Positions 55,130 to 64,000 of a stretch of 64,000 nt of DNA are shown here, piece after piece (position 1 is the first letter of the stretch; each line of letters begins with the position of its first letter). The stretch lies in the NCBI GenBank assembly GCA_030546905.1, contig JAUOPI010000016.1, positions 27,629-91,628 on the forward strand, in the 5' to 3' direction. The notes under the pieces are model-generated. The model was not told where the DNA came from, made no database searches, and saw only the letters and a program-made list of their open reading frames with translations. The stretch is from Granulosicoccaceae sp. 1_MG-2023 (GTDB lineage: Bacteria > Pseudomonadota > Gammaproteobacteria > Granulosicoccales > Granulosicoccaceae). The position numbers and the translations under genes are program-made.

Positions 55130-55139
55130 GCTAAGGCGC

Positions 55140-55736
55140 TCAGGCGTGTTGCGGCCCGAGCCCGATTCCCCACAAAATCACCGTCGTAGCCAGCACGCCG
55201 ACCATTGTCACCATGCCGACAGTCAGTACCGCGCTTGAAAAAAGAAAGCCTTTCTCTGCACTGACGCCCATCATGATAGGCACGCCTGTATACAGCAGAT
55301 ATACCGTATAAGCGACGCCAAGCAGGCCGACCATCATAATCAACCAGGGCACGGGAATCAGGCAGACCAGACCGGCCAGAAACATCGGCGTGATGATATA
55401 GGCGGCCAGATTCTCCGCCTTATCGTCACTCGAGCCCGCACCATAGGTATCGGCCATCCATTGTATGCAGCGCCCCATAAAGTACACGCCGAGTAAGCTT
55501 GCCAGATAAAACCCGATGGCCATCTGCCCGGCGCTGGCTTTGGTCAGTTTGAAGGTCGTCTCGCCCAGCTGCCAGCCAAATTGCGTGGCGCCGAAAAATG
55601 CGCACAGCGGCGGTATGGCCGCCATAATCAGCACATGCCGCCGGAAAACCTCCATCGTGGATGCATTTTCTTCCCGAATGGATTTCCACTCCTGCGCAGG
55701 GTGGAACAATATGCCTGTCACGTGATTGAGTATCAT
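55140..55736 (-). CDS. Yip1 family membrane protein
   Basis: The 198-residue protein starts at the ATG at 55736 (GAGGAG upstream). The early motif H-V-T-G-I-L-F-H-P-A-Q-E-W-K-S-I-R matches bacterial Yip1-domain proteins, followed by about five membrane helices. The function in bacteria is not known. It is separate from the cox cluster, which begins 70 bases downstream on the same strand. Confidence 0.82.
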   Translation of the reverse strand: MILNHVTGILFHPAQEWKSIREENASTMEVFRRHVLIMAAIPPLCAFFGATQFGWQLGETTFKLTKASAGQMAIGFYLASLLGVYFMGRCIQWMADTYGAGSSDDKAENLAAYIITPMFLAGLVCLIPVPWLIMMVGLLGVAYTVYLLYTGVPIMMGVSAEKGFLFSSAVLTVGMVTMVGVLATTVILWGIGLGPQHA

Positions 55737-55839
55737 TGTTTTCTCCTCGTTTTCCCGGCATCCGGTTGGATGCTGTTTCTGCGTGTCCGTCATGCCTGGC
55801 TTAAGTCGCCTCCGGCACGCGGCTACCGCTTTTGCTCTG

Positions 55840-55859
55840 ACCGCGCACAGATGCGCGGT
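55840..55859 (-). terminator. Stem-loop after ctaB
   Basis: ACCGCGCA and TGCGCGGT form a perfect 8-bp stem with a CAGA loop just after the ctaB stop. No T-run follows on the minus strand, so it is a candidate only. Confidence 0.4.
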
Positions 55860-55864
55860 ACCGT

Positions 55865-56827
55865 TTAACCTCCTGCCGTCACCAGTGAAACCGGCAGGTA
55901 GATAGCACTGCCAAAACTCAGAAAAAGAAAGTGGTCAATCAAAAGCCAGACGAACAACCACATGATGTAGCGGATGGAAAAACGGAACAGTCCCATGGGG
56001 TCCACATCCGGCCCGCCCCGGTATAGATGCCAGGCCATACGCAAAAACCGCACGTTAAGCCAGCTCACGGCAAGCAGATAAATCAGACCGCTCATACTGC
56101 TGAAATACGGCAAGAGCGTCAGCAATACGGTAAGCAGTGTGTAGAGCAGGATTTGCAAGCGCGTGTAGCGCTCCCCATGGGTGACCGGCAACATCGGCAC
56201 ACCGGCTCTGGCGTAGTCATCTTTGCGCGCCAGGCACAGCGCCCAGAAGTGCGGCGGCGTCCAGGCGAAAATAATCAGCATTAACAACACACCTTCGGCT
56301 TGTATTACACCGCTTACCGCCACCCAGCCCAGCAGCGGCGGCGCGGCCCCCGCAACGCCTCCGATTACAATATTCTGCGGGGTTTCACGCTTGAGCACAG
56401 CGGTATAGAAAAACGCATAACCGATCAGCGAGGCCAGCGTCAGCCAGGCGGTTAGGCTGTTTACCGTGAGCAACAAAACTGCAATGCCGGCACTGCCGAT
56501 AATCAGGGCAAAGAGGCTGGCTTGCCATTGCGTGATCTTGCCCTGCGGCAAGGGCCGCCCCTGTGTACGTTGCATTTTGCGGTCAATATGCTCATCCAGC
56601 ACATGATTCACGGCCGCAGCGGAACAGGCGGCGAGCCCTACGCCGATACAGGTAAACAGCATCAACACGGGCGATGGCACGCCCGGCGACGCGAGAAACA
56701 TCCCCACCAGCAGCGTCAGCAACATCACCGCCACCACCCGCAACTTACATAATGCAAGATAGTCCCGCCATCCGGCGTGAACATAAGAACGCAAGTCAAC
56801 CTGACTAAGCAATGACCTTGTTGACAT
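55865..56827 (-). CDS. ctaB: Protoheme IX farnesyltransferase (heme O synthase)
   Basis: The 320-residue membrane prenyltransferase has the farnesyl-diphosphate motif N-H-V-L-D-E-H-I-D-R-K-M-Q-R-T-x-G-R-P-L-P and a second acidic loop near R-K-D-D-Y. It converts heme B to heme O for the oxidase. The ATG at 56827 has GGGAGGT upstream and lies inside the end of ctaA (23-base overlap). The frame extending to 56884 was rejected. It is the last gene of the cox cluster. Confidence 0.94.
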   Translation of the reverse strand: MSTRSLLSQVDLRSYVHAGWRDYLALCKLRVVAVMLLTLLVGMFLASPGVPSPVLMLFTCIGVGLAACSAAAVNHVLDEHIDRKMQRTQGRPLPQGKITQWQASLFALIIGSAGIAVLLLTVNSLTAWLTLASLIGYAFFYTAVLKRETPQNIVIGGVAGAAPPLLGWVAVSGVIQAEGVLLMLIIFAWTPPHFWALCLARKDDYARAGVPMLPVTHGERYTRLQILLYTLLTVLLTLLPYFSSMSGLIYLLAVSWLNVRFLRMAWHLYRGGPDVDPMGLFRFSIRYIMWLFVWLLIDHFLFLSFGSAIYLPVSLVTAGG

Positions 56828-57836
56828 GACAGACCTCCCGATCAGCTTGTACAGTGCCCGGCGCCACTGAAAAACGAAGCACACTCAACCACAACAACAC
56901 CGCAGTGAGATGATGCAAAAACGCGAGCGACACCGGCACAAAATTCACAACCGTAAGCATACCCAGCGCGATCTGGGTTAAACACAGCGCCCAGGAGATG
57001 AACAAGCCCTGCCGGTACAGGCGCTCATGCCTGAGCCGGATAGTGCTGATCAGCAGCAGAACGACGACCGCCAGCGCGCCGAAACGGTGTGTAATCTGAA
57101 TGGCAGCTCTGGCATCCGGCGCCAGCAAACCGCCCTCATAATCGGGCCCGTGCGGCATCACCGGATTCAGGCCGCCGGCAAAATCATAGTTGCCCACGGC
57201 GCCGTTAGCGTGGCAGACAAGCCAGTGCGTGCAGGAGGCGCCTGCGTAGTTCGTACTGGTCCAGCCGCCCAAAACCAGCTGCAGCGCGAGCACGCAGAGC
57301 AACGGCAGCAATCGTCGTTCAAATTGCATAGGCCGCCCAGAGATGGTCGGATGCAAAGCGCGCAGCCGGATACGCAAAAGGTAAAGCAGACTTAAGGTCA
57401 GCAGGCCGCCCAGCAAATGCACCGTCACCACCCAGGGCACAAGCTTGAGGGTCACGGTCCACATACCGAATGCACCCTGCAGCACAATCAAAAGACATAA
57501 GACGTAGCTGAGTTTGCCCGGCCATTGGTGCAACCGTCGCATACGCAGCGCAAGTAAACCCAGCGCCAAAACCAGCAAACCCAGCGTGCCGGCCGCGTAG
57601 CGGTGAACCATCTCCAGCCAGGCTTTTTCGATATCCGCGCCGGCCAGATGCGCATGGGCGTCAGCACTGCTTTGTTGCAACGGCATCACCAACTGACCGT
57701 AACAGGTAGGCCAGTCAGGACAGGCCAGTCCGGCGTTATTGATCCGCGTCCAGGCGCCCAGCAAGACCACCAGCAAGGCCAGTCCCAATGCAACAGTGCT
57801 AAGCCTGTACGCGGTCGCAAGCGTCGCGCTGCGCAT
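56805..57836 (-). CDS. ctaA: Heme A synthase
   Basis: The 343-residue protein has eight membrane helices and the four heme-ligand histidines of CtaA/Cox15, in EMVHRYAAG, TVHLLGG, ITHRFGAL and FLHHLTAV. A Cys pair in the first loop (GLACPDWPTC) is typical. It oxidises heme O to heme A. Its ATG overlaps the upstream stop by one base. Confidence 0.94.
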   Translation of the reverse strand: MRSATLATAYRLSTVALGLALLVVLLGAWTRINNAGLACPDWPTCYGQLVMPLQQSSADAHAHLAGADIEKAWLEMVHRYAAGTLGLLVLALGLLALRMRRLHQWPGKLSYVLCLLIVLQGAFGMWTVTLKLVPWVVTVHLLGGLLTLSLLYLLRIRLRALHPTISGRPMQFERRLLPLLCVLALQLVLGGWTSTNYAGASCTHWLVCHANGAVGNYDFAGGLNPVMPHGPDYEGGLLAPDARAAIQITHRFGALAVVVLLLISTIRLRHERLYRQGLFISWALCLTQIALGMLTVVNFVPVSLAFLHHLTAVLLWLSVLRFSVAPGTVQADREVCHVNKVIA

Positions 57837-58288
57837 CAGCCGATCCCCGACAATCGCAACAAGCGCCGCAGATCATGCAGCGTGTCACGGGGTGCTGCCT
57901 GCGGGTAGTGCAAAACCAGATTACCCAACGGGTCGACCAGCCAGACACCCGTGCCGGGCATTGCAGGGGCAGTTGCTTTTAACGCAACCCTGACCCGTCC
58001 CGCATTGCGTCCCAGTGCATTATGCACCGCACGCAGGGACTCCAGCTGTTCTGTCTGACAGGACGCGTCACAACCGGGCGCCGGTGTCAGCAACAAAGTC
58101 CACTTACCCGTGTGGTCGGCTTTATTGCCACCCCACTCGGCCAGGGTTTTGACCGGCAAAACCAGTTCGCCGCGATTGGACTGGTGCCGCAATTCACCGG
58201 CCAGTCCTGAGAAATACAAGCCTGCTGCGGCCGCAACCGGCAGTAGTGCGGTGCCGAGCAATAACCAAAGCGTGCTATTTTTTCGCAT
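57836..58288 (-). CDS. Thioredoxin-fold, Sco-like membrane protein in the cox cluster
   Basis: The 150-residue protein has one N-terminal membrane helix (residues 7-26) and a thioredoxin-like domain with C-x-x-x-C in PGCDASCQTEQ, the spacing of Sco copper chaperones, and a following helix. The Sco metal histidine is not clearly placed, although H-Y-P late in the sequence might serve. It is smaller and more divergent than Sco1. The place between surf1 and ctaA suggests a role in CuA or CuB assembly, by inference. The ATG at 58288 is used (GTGAGG upstream), 14 bases inside surf1. Confidence 0.75.
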   Translation of the reverse strand: MRKNSTLWLLLGTALLPVAAAAGLYFSGLAGELRHQSNRGELVLPVKTLAEWGGNKADHTGKWTLLLTPAPGCDASCQTEQLESLRAVHNALGRNAGRVRVALKATAPAMPGTGVWLVDPLGNLVLHYPQAAPRDTLHDLRRLLRLSGIG

Positions 58289-59033
58289 TTGCAGCCTCAC
58301 TTCTGAATAAGCGGTAACCCAACAAAGCCAGCACTAAGGCCAAAGCAAACCACTGCACGGCATAGCCCATATGGCGTGCCGGAGACAGGTATACGGTCGG
58401 TACACGGGGCACCAGATCCGGTGTCAGCGCCGAGGCCTGCCAGAAAACCCGCGGTGACAGCGGCAAATCCCAGATTCGCGCGAGCTGCGCTGTGTCTATG
58501 CGTTGCACACGCGCGGCCGCATCCACAGAATCCGCGCTCAGGGTAAAGGTCTCGCGTGGCGTGCCCACCAAACCCTGCAAACGCAAGGGCGCCACCGGCA
58601 GTGTTAGCCGTGGAAGCTCCCGGCGGTCCGTACTGCCCGCTACCCAGCCCAGATTAACGACGATAAAACGTCCGTCCTGCAGTCGTGCCGGCAGCAGTAA
58701 TTCGTAGCCGGCACGGCCTTCATGGGTGCGGTTGTCCAGCCATACCGCTTCGCTGCCGAGCCACAGCGCATCAAACGCCACGGCCTGCCAGCGGTGCGTG
58801 GCAAGCGCATCCTGCAAGCGCTGCGCGGAGGGATTGGTCAGGATTGCCGAGGCGCCACCGGCCAACTCCGCCTGACTGTCGGCGGCGCGACTGAGCTGCC
58901 AGACTCCGAGCGCGCACAACAGCCCGACAAGTGCAATTAACAGCAGCCAGGCCAGCGGTCCGGCACCGCGCGGCTTGCTATCTGCGCCGCGCGCGCGTTT
59001 ACTTAGGCGTAAATCACGCGCGGAGACCGTCAT
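58275..59033 (-). CDS. SURF1 family cytochrome oxidase assembly protein
   Basis: The 252-residue protein has two membrane helices at its ends and a periplasmic domain between, the SURF1 layout. Motifs include G-V-W-Q-L-S-R-A, a W-L-D-N-R-T-H-E-G-x-A-G-Y and V-N-L-G-W-V, and the C-terminal M-G-Y-A-V-Q-W-F-A. It aids heme A insertion. The only ATG that fits, at 59033, overlaps the divergent DUF2909 start (CATG); a longer frame to 59312 covers that gene and is rejected. Confidence 0.9.
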   Translation of the reverse strand: MTVSARDLRLSKRARGADSKPRGAGPLAWLLLIALVGLLCALGVWQLSRAADSQAELAGGASAILTNPSAQRLQDALATHRWQAVAFDALWLGSEAVWLDNRTHEGRAGYELLLPARLQDGRFIVVNLGWVAGSTDRRELPRLTLPVAPLRLQGLVGTPRETFTLSADSVDAAARVQRIDTAQLARIWDLPLSPRVFWQASALTPDLVPRVPTVYLSPARHMGYAVQWFALALVLALLGYRLFRSEAANAKK

Positions 59034-59247
59034 GCTGAAACTCGCCATACTTGCACTATTTGCCATCATTCTGCTGACACTGCTGCGCGGTTTGTTTCTG
59101 TTACTCGGGCGTCGCGACCGGCCTGACCGCGCCCGCGCGCTGGCCAGAACACTGACCCTGCGGGTGGTTCTGACGGCCGGCCTGCTGCTGATTCTGCTTA
59201 TCAGCGTCTTCAGCGGCCTGCTCGTACCCCACGGCATCAGTCCGTAA
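59032..59247 (+). CDS. DUF2909 family small membrane protein
   Basis: The 71-residue protein has two membrane helices (residues 4-25 and 46-66) separated by a basic loop R-R-D-R-P-D-R-A-R. It is typical of DUF2909, which I recall next to cytochrome oxidase genes. The ATG at 59032 is preceded by CGGAG and overlaps the surf1 start. It ends one base before the convergent coxC stop. Confidence 0.8.
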   Translation: MLKLAILALFAIILLTLLRGLFLLLGRRDRPDRARALARTLTLRVVLTAGLLLILLISVFSGLLVPHGISP

Positions 59248-59248
59248 C

Positions 59249-60139
59249 TCATAACACGTACACAAACAAAAACAGCCCGACCCACACCACATCGACAAAG
59301 TGCCAGTACCAACTGGCCGCTTCGAAAGCAAAATGCTTTTGCGGGTCAAAATGACCGCGCATGACCCGCATCAGGATGATAAACAGGATCAGGGTGCCGA
59401 GCGTGACATGCAGGCCGTGAAAACCGGTCAGGATGAAAAAGGTCGCGCCGTAAATCCCCGCATTCAGGGTCAGGCCCAGTTCGTGGTAAGCCTCGGCATA
59501 CTCGTAGGCCTGAAATCCGATAAAGATGATGCCCAGCGCGATAGTGGCGGCCAGCCATTGCTTGAGGCGCTTGCGGTCATTGCGTAGCAAAGCGTGATGG
59601 GCCAGCGTGACGGTGACGCTGGAGCTGACCAGCAACATCGTGTTGAACAGCGGAATATGCCACGGGCTGACCGTCGCCTTCGGCCCGGGGAACAGCGTAT
59701 TATCCGGTGTTTCCATCAACGGCCAGGCGGCGGTGAATTGCGGCCAGAGCATCTGACTGACACCCTTATCCCCTTCACCACCCAGCCAGGGCACGGCCAG
59801 CGTACGCACGTAGAACAAGGTGCCGAAAAAGGCCGCAAAAAACATCACTTCAGAGAAAATAAACCACACCATGCCGATGCGGAAGGAACGGTCGAGCTGG
59901 CCGCTGTAGAGCCCGGCGCGGCTTTCGGTGATCACATTACCGAACCAGCCGAACAGGATCAGGGTGAGAAGGGTCATGCCTGCAATCAGCAAAAACACGC
60001 CGTAGCTGGCCGGCGTGTCACCGCTGAGTGAGTTGATAAAGGTCGCCGCCCCGTAGCCGAGAAACGCCAGCGCCACGGAAGCGAAGATCGGCCAGCGACT
60101 CTGCGCCGGAACATAATAGGCTGAATGACTCTCACTCAT
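59249..60139 (-). CDS. coxC: Cytochrome c oxidase subunit III
   Basis: The 296-residue protein has seven membrane helices and the subunit III motifs R-I-G-M-V-W-F-I-F-S-E-V-M-F-F, F-H-G-L-H-V-x-x-G and A-S-W-Y-W-H-F-V-D-V-V-W. An insert in the first loop (about residues 125-165) is seen in other gammaproteobacterial forms. Its ATG overlaps the ctaG stop by ATGA. Confidence 0.95.
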   Translation of the reverse strand: MSESHSAYYVPAQSRWPIFASVALAFLGYGAATFINSLSGDTPASYGVFLLIAGMTLLTLILFGWFGNVITESRAGLYSGQLDRSFRIGMVWFIFSEVMFFAAFFGTLFYVRTLAVPWLGGEGDKGVSQMLWPQFTAAWPLMETPDNTLFPGPKATVSPWHIPLFNTMLLVSSSVTVTLAHHALLRNDRKRLKQWLAATIALGIIFIGFQAYEYAEAYHELGLTLNAGIYGATFFILTGFHGLHVTLGTLILFIILMRVMRGHFDPQKHFAFEAASWYWHFVDVVWVGLFLFVYVL

Positions 60140-60726
60140 GACGCTTCCTCCTGTGCCGGCATCAGCCGCCCGCCGCTGTTGCCACTTAGCGCGCCTTGCT
60201 CACCGGGCGTAATATCAAACAAGGTGTAGGACAGCGTCAGCGCGTGTATATGTTCCGGAATCGCCGGATCGATGGAGATAACCAGTGGCATATCCATCGA
60301 CGCGCCGGCCTGCAGCGATTGCTGATCAAAACAAAAGCAATTGATCTTGTGTAGGTACTGCGCGCCCTGCCCCGGTGAGATTGACGGCACCGCCTGCGCG
60401 ATCATGGTTTGCTGTGTCGGGTTGTGGACGCGGAAATGGGTCTGATAGGTCTGCCCCGGGTTGAGCACGACCTTTTTCTCGGCCGAGCTGAAGGACCAGG
60501 GCATGTTTTCGTTGTTATTGGTAATAAAGCGCACCGTCACGCGGCGTTCTGCAAGCAAACGCGTGTCCGCCGGCGCCGACGCCTGAGTGACCTTGCCGTT
60601 AAGCCCGGTCACACGGCAAAACACATCATAGAGAGGCACCAAAGCAAAGCCGAAGCCGAACATCAGCACGGCGACGGCCAATAAGCGTTTTATCAATGCG
60701 CGGTTCCGGCCTTGTACCTTGTTCAT
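60136..60726 (-). CDS. ctaG: Cytochrome c oxidase assembly protein CtaG (Cox11 type)
   Basis: The 196-residue protein has a membrane anchor (residues 12-32), the F-A-x-V-P-L-Y-D-x-F-C-R motif, and the copper site C-F-C-F in the soluble beta-domain (KINCFCFDQQ). It delivers copper to CuB of subunit I. It lies between coxA (two bases) and coxC (ATGA overlap). Confidence 0.94.
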   Translation of the reverse strand: MNKVQGRNRALIKRLLAVAVLMFGFGFALVPLYDVFCRVTGLNGKVTQASAPADTRLLAERRVTVRFITNNNENMPWSFSSAEKKVVLNPGQTYQTHFRVHNPTQQTMIAQAVPSISPGQGAQYLHKINCFCFDQQSLQAGASMDMPLVISIDPAIPEHIHALTLSYTLFDITPGEQGALSGNSGGRLMPAQEEAS

Positions 60727-60728
60727 TT

Positions 60729-62318
60729 TCAGTTCACCTTCGGCGGTTCGCTAAAGCTGTGATACGGCGGCGGTGAGCTCAGCTCCCACTCCAGGCCCTG
60801 CGCCCCTTCCCAGACCTGATCGGTGGCCTGACGGCCCTTGCGGATATTGCTGATCACATTCCAGACGAACAGTAGTTGTGAGAAGCCGAACAGAAATGCA
60901 CCGATTGAGGCGACCATATTGAAATCCGCAAACTGCAAGGCGTAATCCGGTATCCGTCGCGGCATGCCGGCCAGACCGATAAAATGCATCGGAAAAAAAG
61001 TCAGATTGACACCGATAAAACTGAGCCAGAAATGCCGTCGTCCGGCACGCTCATCGAGCACATGGCCGGTCCATTTCGGCAGCCAGAAATAGACTCCGGC
61101 CATAATCCCGAAAACCGCCCCCGGCACCAGCACATAGTGGAAATGCGCGACCACAAAATAGGTGTCGTGATACTGAAAATCCGACGGCGCGATGGCCAGC
61201 ATCAGCCCCGACAGGCCGCCGATGGTAAACAACACGACAAACGCCAGGGCGAACAGCATCGGTGTTTCGAAGGTGATCGAGCCGCGCCACATGGTCGCCA
61301 TCCAGTTGAACACCTTCACCCCGGTCGGCACGGCGATGGCCATGGTGGCATACATAAAGAACAACTCACCGGCCAGTGGTATGCCAACCGTGAACATATG
61401 GTGCGCCCAGACCGTAAACGACAAGACCGCAATGGAGGCGGTTGCATAGACCATGGAGGCGTAACCGAACAAGGGCTTGCGTGCGAAGGTCGGGATGATA
61501 TGGCTGACAATGCCGAAGGCCGGCAGAATCATGATGTAGACTTCAGGATGGCCGAAAAACCAGAACACGTGCTGGAACAACACAGGATCCCCGCCGCCGG
61601 CGGCGTTGAAAAAACTGGTGCCGAAATGCACATCGGTCAGCACCATGGTCACCACACCGGCCAGCACCGGCATTACCGCCAACAATAAAAAGGCCGTGAT
61701 CAACCAGGTCCAGACAAACAGCGGCAGCTTCATCCAGGTCATGCCCGGTGCGCGCATATTGGTGATGGTGGCGATGATATTGATGGCGCCCATAATCGAG
61801 CTGATCCCCATCATATGCACGCCGAATACAAAATAGGTGACGCTCGGCGGCGCATAGGTGGTCGACAGCGGCGCGTAAAACGTCCAGCCGAAGTTCGGTG
61901 CCCCGCCTTCCATAAACAGGCTCGACAGCAGCATGGCGAAGGCGAACGGCAATATCCAGAAACTCCAGTTATTCATCCGCGGCAGCGCCATATCCGGCGC
62001 GCCGATCATAATCGGGATCATCCAGTTGGCCAGCCCCACAAAGGCCGGCATCACCGCGCCGAAGACCATAATCAACCCGTGCAGCGTGGTCATCTGGTTG
62101 AAGAATCCCGGCTCGATCAGCTGCAGGCCCGGTTGAAATAACTCGGCACGGATCAGCAGCGCCATACTGCCGCCGATCAAAAACATGATCAGGCTGAAAA
62201 ACAGATACAGCGTGCCTATGTCTTTGTGGTTGGTGGTAAAAAGCCAGCGTCCGATACCGCGTGCCGGGCCGTGATGGTGATCGTCATGTGTGTCCACTTC
62301 GGTTCCTACCGCACTCAT
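60729..62318 (-). CDS. coxA: Cytochrome c oxidase subunit I
   Basis: The 529-residue subunit has twelve membrane helices and the heme/copper ligands: the low-spin heme H in [20 protein letters not shown] with the Tyr-linked His, a H-H pair in the [10 protein letters not shown] segment, and V-A-H-F-H-Y. K-channel and D-channel residues are in their normal motifs. It carries out oxygen reduction and proton pumping. Length is normal for aa3-type A1. Confidence 0.97.
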   Translation of the reverse strand: MSAVGTEVDTHDDHHHGPARGIGRWLFTTNHKDIGTLYLFFSLIMFLIGGSMALLIRAELFQPGLQLIEPGFFNQMTTLHGLIMVFGAVMPAFVGLANWMIPIMIGAPDMALPRMNNWSFWILPFAFAMLLSSLFMEGGAPNFGWTFYAPLSTTYAPPSVTYFVFGVHMMGISSIMGAINIIATITNMRAPGMTWMKLPLFVWTWLITAFLLLAVMPVLAGVVTMVLTDVHFGTSFFNAAGGGDPVLFQHVFWFFGHPEVYIMILPAFGIVSHIIPTFARKPLFGYASMVYATASIAVLSFTVWAHHMFTVGIPLAGELFFMYATMAIAVPTGVKVFNWMATMWRGSITFETPMLFALAFVVLFTIGGLSGLMLAIAPSDFQYHDTYFVVAHFHYVLVPGAVFGIMAGVYFWLPKWTGHVLDERAGRRHFWLSFIGVNLTFFPMHFIGLAGMPRRIPDYALQFADFNMVASIGAFLFGFSQLLFVWNVISNIRKGRQATDQVWEGAQGLEWELSSPPPYHSFSEPPKVN

Positions 62319-62320
62319 GT

Positions 62321-63454
62321 CTATTCACCCCCTGTTGCGTTGCTCAGCTTCTCAGCTATGGCTGACGGCTGGATAAGATCGCCGGTGTTATTGCCCCAGG
62401 CATTGCGTTCATAGGTAATGACCGCTGCCAGATCGGCCGCACTGAGCTGTGATGCAAAACTCTGCATGGCCGTACCGGCTTTACCCTGCAGCACAATCGC
62501 CTCATGCGCGGCGATATCGCCGGTCACAACCGGACTGCCGACCAGGGCCGGAAATACCGGCGGCACCCCTGCTCCGGTGACTTGGTGACAGGCCGCGCAA
62601 TTGGTGTTGTAGACCTCTTCCCCGCGCGCCATCAGCTCATCCATGGTCCATTCCCGTGTCGATTCCTGCCCGGCTGCGGCAGCCTCGGCCTGCGCCTCGC
62701 TCAGCCAGGCGGCAAACTCCTCTTCCTCACGCACATCCAGCACAATCGGCATAAACGCGTGGTTTTGCCCGCAAAGCTCAGCGCATTGCCCGCGGTAGAT
62801 ACCGGGCTTGTCGATAACCGTCCAGGCTTCATTGACAAAGCCCGGAATCGCATCCTGTTTTACTGCAATAGCCGGCACCCACCAGCTGTGAATCACATCG
62901 TTTGAGGTCAGCAGAAAGCGGATTTTTTTGCCCACCGGCAAGACCAACGGCCGGTCCACCTCAAGCAGGTAATTCTCACCCTTGGCCGCTTGATTCGTGA
63001 CTTGCTCCATGGGCGTGGACATATTGCTGAAATAGTCCAGTTCCTGATCCAGATACTGATAACGCCAGCGCCACTGATAGCCCGTGACCAGCACATCAAG
63101 CTCGGCATCCCTGGGGTCGTAGATTTTGATCAAGGTGGCCGTGGCCGGCACGGCCATCAACACCAGAATGCCGATAGGAATCAGGGTCCAGAGAATTTCG
63201 AGAAAGGTGTTTTCGTGAAAGTGTTTGGCCACCGCGCCGCGTGATTTGCGGTGAAAGTAGGCCGCCCAGAGCATTACCCCGAAGACCAGACAGGCGATTG
63301 CGACGCAGATCCAGAAGATCGTCATATGCAGATCAAAGATCGCACGGCTGATTTCGGTCACCCCGGGATCAAGGTTCACTTCCCAGGCGCCGGAAACCAC
63401 CGCCGGCATGCATGCCAGTGCGAGCGCCGCGACGAAAGCCAGTGCTGATGCCAT
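62321..63454 (-). CDS. coxB: Cytochrome c oxidase subunit II fused to cytochrome c
   Basis: The 377-residue protein has a signal peptide, two membrane helices and a CuA cupredoxin domain with [12 protein letters not shown] (about residues 222-233). A C-terminal cytochrome c domain with C-A-A-C-H (about residues 285-289) and a late Met ligand makes this the caa3-like form, which passes electrons from a soluble cytochrome c. GGAGG precedes the ATG. It is the first gene of coxB-coxA-ctaG-coxC. Confidence 0.96.
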   Translation of the reverse strand: MASALAFVAALALACMPAVVSGAWEVNLDPGVTEISRAIFDLHMTIFWICVAIACLVFGVMLWAAYFHRKSRGAVAKHFHENTFLEILWTLIPIGILVLMAVPATATLIKIYDPRDAELDVLVTGYQWRWRYQYLDQELDYFSNMSTPMEQVTNQAAKGENYLLEVDRPLVLPVGKKIRFLLTSNDVIHSWWVPAIAVKQDAIPGFVNEAWTVIDKPGIYRGQCAELCGQNHAFMPIVLDVREEEEFAAWLSEAQAEAAAAGQESTREWTMDELMARGEEVYNTNCAACHQVTGAGVPPVFPALVGSPVVTGDIAAHEAIVLQGKAGTAMQSFASQLSAADLAAVITYERNAWGNNTGDLIQPSAIAEKLSNATGGE

Positions 63455-64000
63455 ATTTTCCTCCTGCCCCGGTCCGCCGTGGTGACGACGAAAAAGAATC
63501 CGGGTAGATGCTGCGGCCTTATCTGTGTCGTGCTCAGTGAGATTGAATCTTTATGACATTTTGCGCTGCAGCTTTAATTGTTGTAATTGACAACCAAACA
63601 CAGTAACCATAGCAAAACACAAGCTTTGCCCGTCTGCAAAACATATAATTATGAACAGGCTTTATTTAAATACATTTAGTTAAATAAAACTCTTATTAAA
63701 TATCAGCTAATTACGTACAGAATAACGAATTAAAGCCGGTTCAGTTTTTTGCCTTATCCACACTACCCCGCCGGGCTCTACTCATTTGTGTATAGGCAGG
63801 TATTTATTCGGCACTAAGACTTTGGTACGCAGCAAAGGCGTGCGCGCGGGAAATACGGCTCTGGCAGAGCCGGTAAGACAGGCCGCGAAGTCGCAACAGG
63901 CAACATCACGGCGGCAAGCGATTGGGCTGAGGAGAATTCTGAACTCGGTCAGATTAGGCAGACGGGACAATAAAACGGCCCCGGCAGACGGGTTCTGCCG
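63455..64000. other. Upstream region of the cox operon, AT-rich, no supported gene
   Basis: This 546-base stretch holds the coxB promoter region. Positions about 63580-63740 are clearly more AT-rich than the rest of the window. A perfect inverted repeat CGGCTCTG-G-CAGAGCCG lies at 63856-63872. A 62-codon minus-strand frame starting with TTG at 63970 shows no recognisable motif and poor start signals. I do not annotate it. Confidence 0.55.
63982..64000. terminator. Hairpin at the right edge, likely truncated terminator
   Basis: CGGCAGA (63982-63988) and TCTGCCG (63994-64000) form a stem. The left flank AAAACGGCCC would pair further if the next bases past the edge are GGGCCGTTTT. On the minus strand it would be a terminator for a gene beyond 64000. 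Confidence 0.4.

Noticed and set aside
63782..63970. 62-codon minus-strand frame near the right edge
   Set aside because: TTG start without SD, no motif, no clear coding bias; noted only in the region entry.

Overview
The window looks like a chromosomal segment of a GC-rich, aerobic gammaproteobacterium. The support is gene content and order: rnr-rlmB next to rpsF-rpsR-DUF2232-rplI-dnaB, lptF/lptG divergent from pepA-holC-valS, a fimT-pilV-pilW-pilX-pilY1-pilE minor pilin operon, and an aa3-type cytochrome oxidase cluster coxB-coxA-ctaG-coxC with surf1, ctaA and ctaB. I cannot fix the genus from the sequence alone; the layout fits the Pseudomonadales/Oceanospirillales side of the class. I saw no insertion sequence, prophage, CRISPR array or rRNA operon, and almost the whole window is coding.

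Layout. 1-9.6 kb: the end of a DUF2288 gene, a PLP enzyme of the D-cysteine desulfhydrase/ACC deaminase family, an RND efflux adaptor-pump pair, a DUF2959 lipoprotein, and an SLC13-type transporter divergent from a CysB-like LysR regulator. 9.7-16.3 kb: a carbon hub with citrate synthase, a rhodanese, and a probable gntR-glcB-pckA operon (glyoxylate and gluconeogenesis) whose promoter carries two TGTCGACA palindromes. 16.3-19.8 kb: a DUF4091 lipoprotein, a small basic lipoprotein and Hsp33. 20-28.3 kb: the minor pilin operon, with a very large PilY1 whose VWA domain is split by three repeated modules, followed by a small Cys-rich secreted peptide resembling bufferin precursors. 28.3-35.3 kb: DUF3187, DsbC-like with a repeat tail, XerD, MoeA, an RDD protein and LptG/LptF. 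35.4-41.4 kb: PepA, HolC, a small conserved-type protein, ValS and an inositol-monophosphatase-like enzyme. 41.4-45.9 kb: PuuA, PuuD, an M48 lipoprotein protease, GalU and a 7Fe-type ferredoxin. 46-53 kb: DnaB, L9, DUF2232, S18, S6 (with an SD-sequestering leader), RlmB and RNase R. 53.1-55.8 kb: two near-identical tRNA-Leu(CAG) genes, an MliC-like lipoprotein, ferredoxin-NADP reductase and a Yip1 protein. 55.8-63.5 kb: the cytochrome c oxidase cluster. 63.5-64 kb: AT-rich upstream DNA with no convincing gene.

The genes mostly encode core functions: translation, replication, envelope lipid transport, respiration and central carbon flow on C2/C3 substrates. The accessory interest lies in surface and periplasmic features: the PilY1 architecture, the orphan Cys-rich peptide beside it, the DUF4091 lipoprotein and the expandable tail on the DsbC-like protein. 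Regulatory elements that can be read directly are the GntR operators, the rpsF leader, the tRNA promoter and a CRP/Vfr-like site before the pilin operon. All functional names rest on motif recognition by eye; no database search was run.
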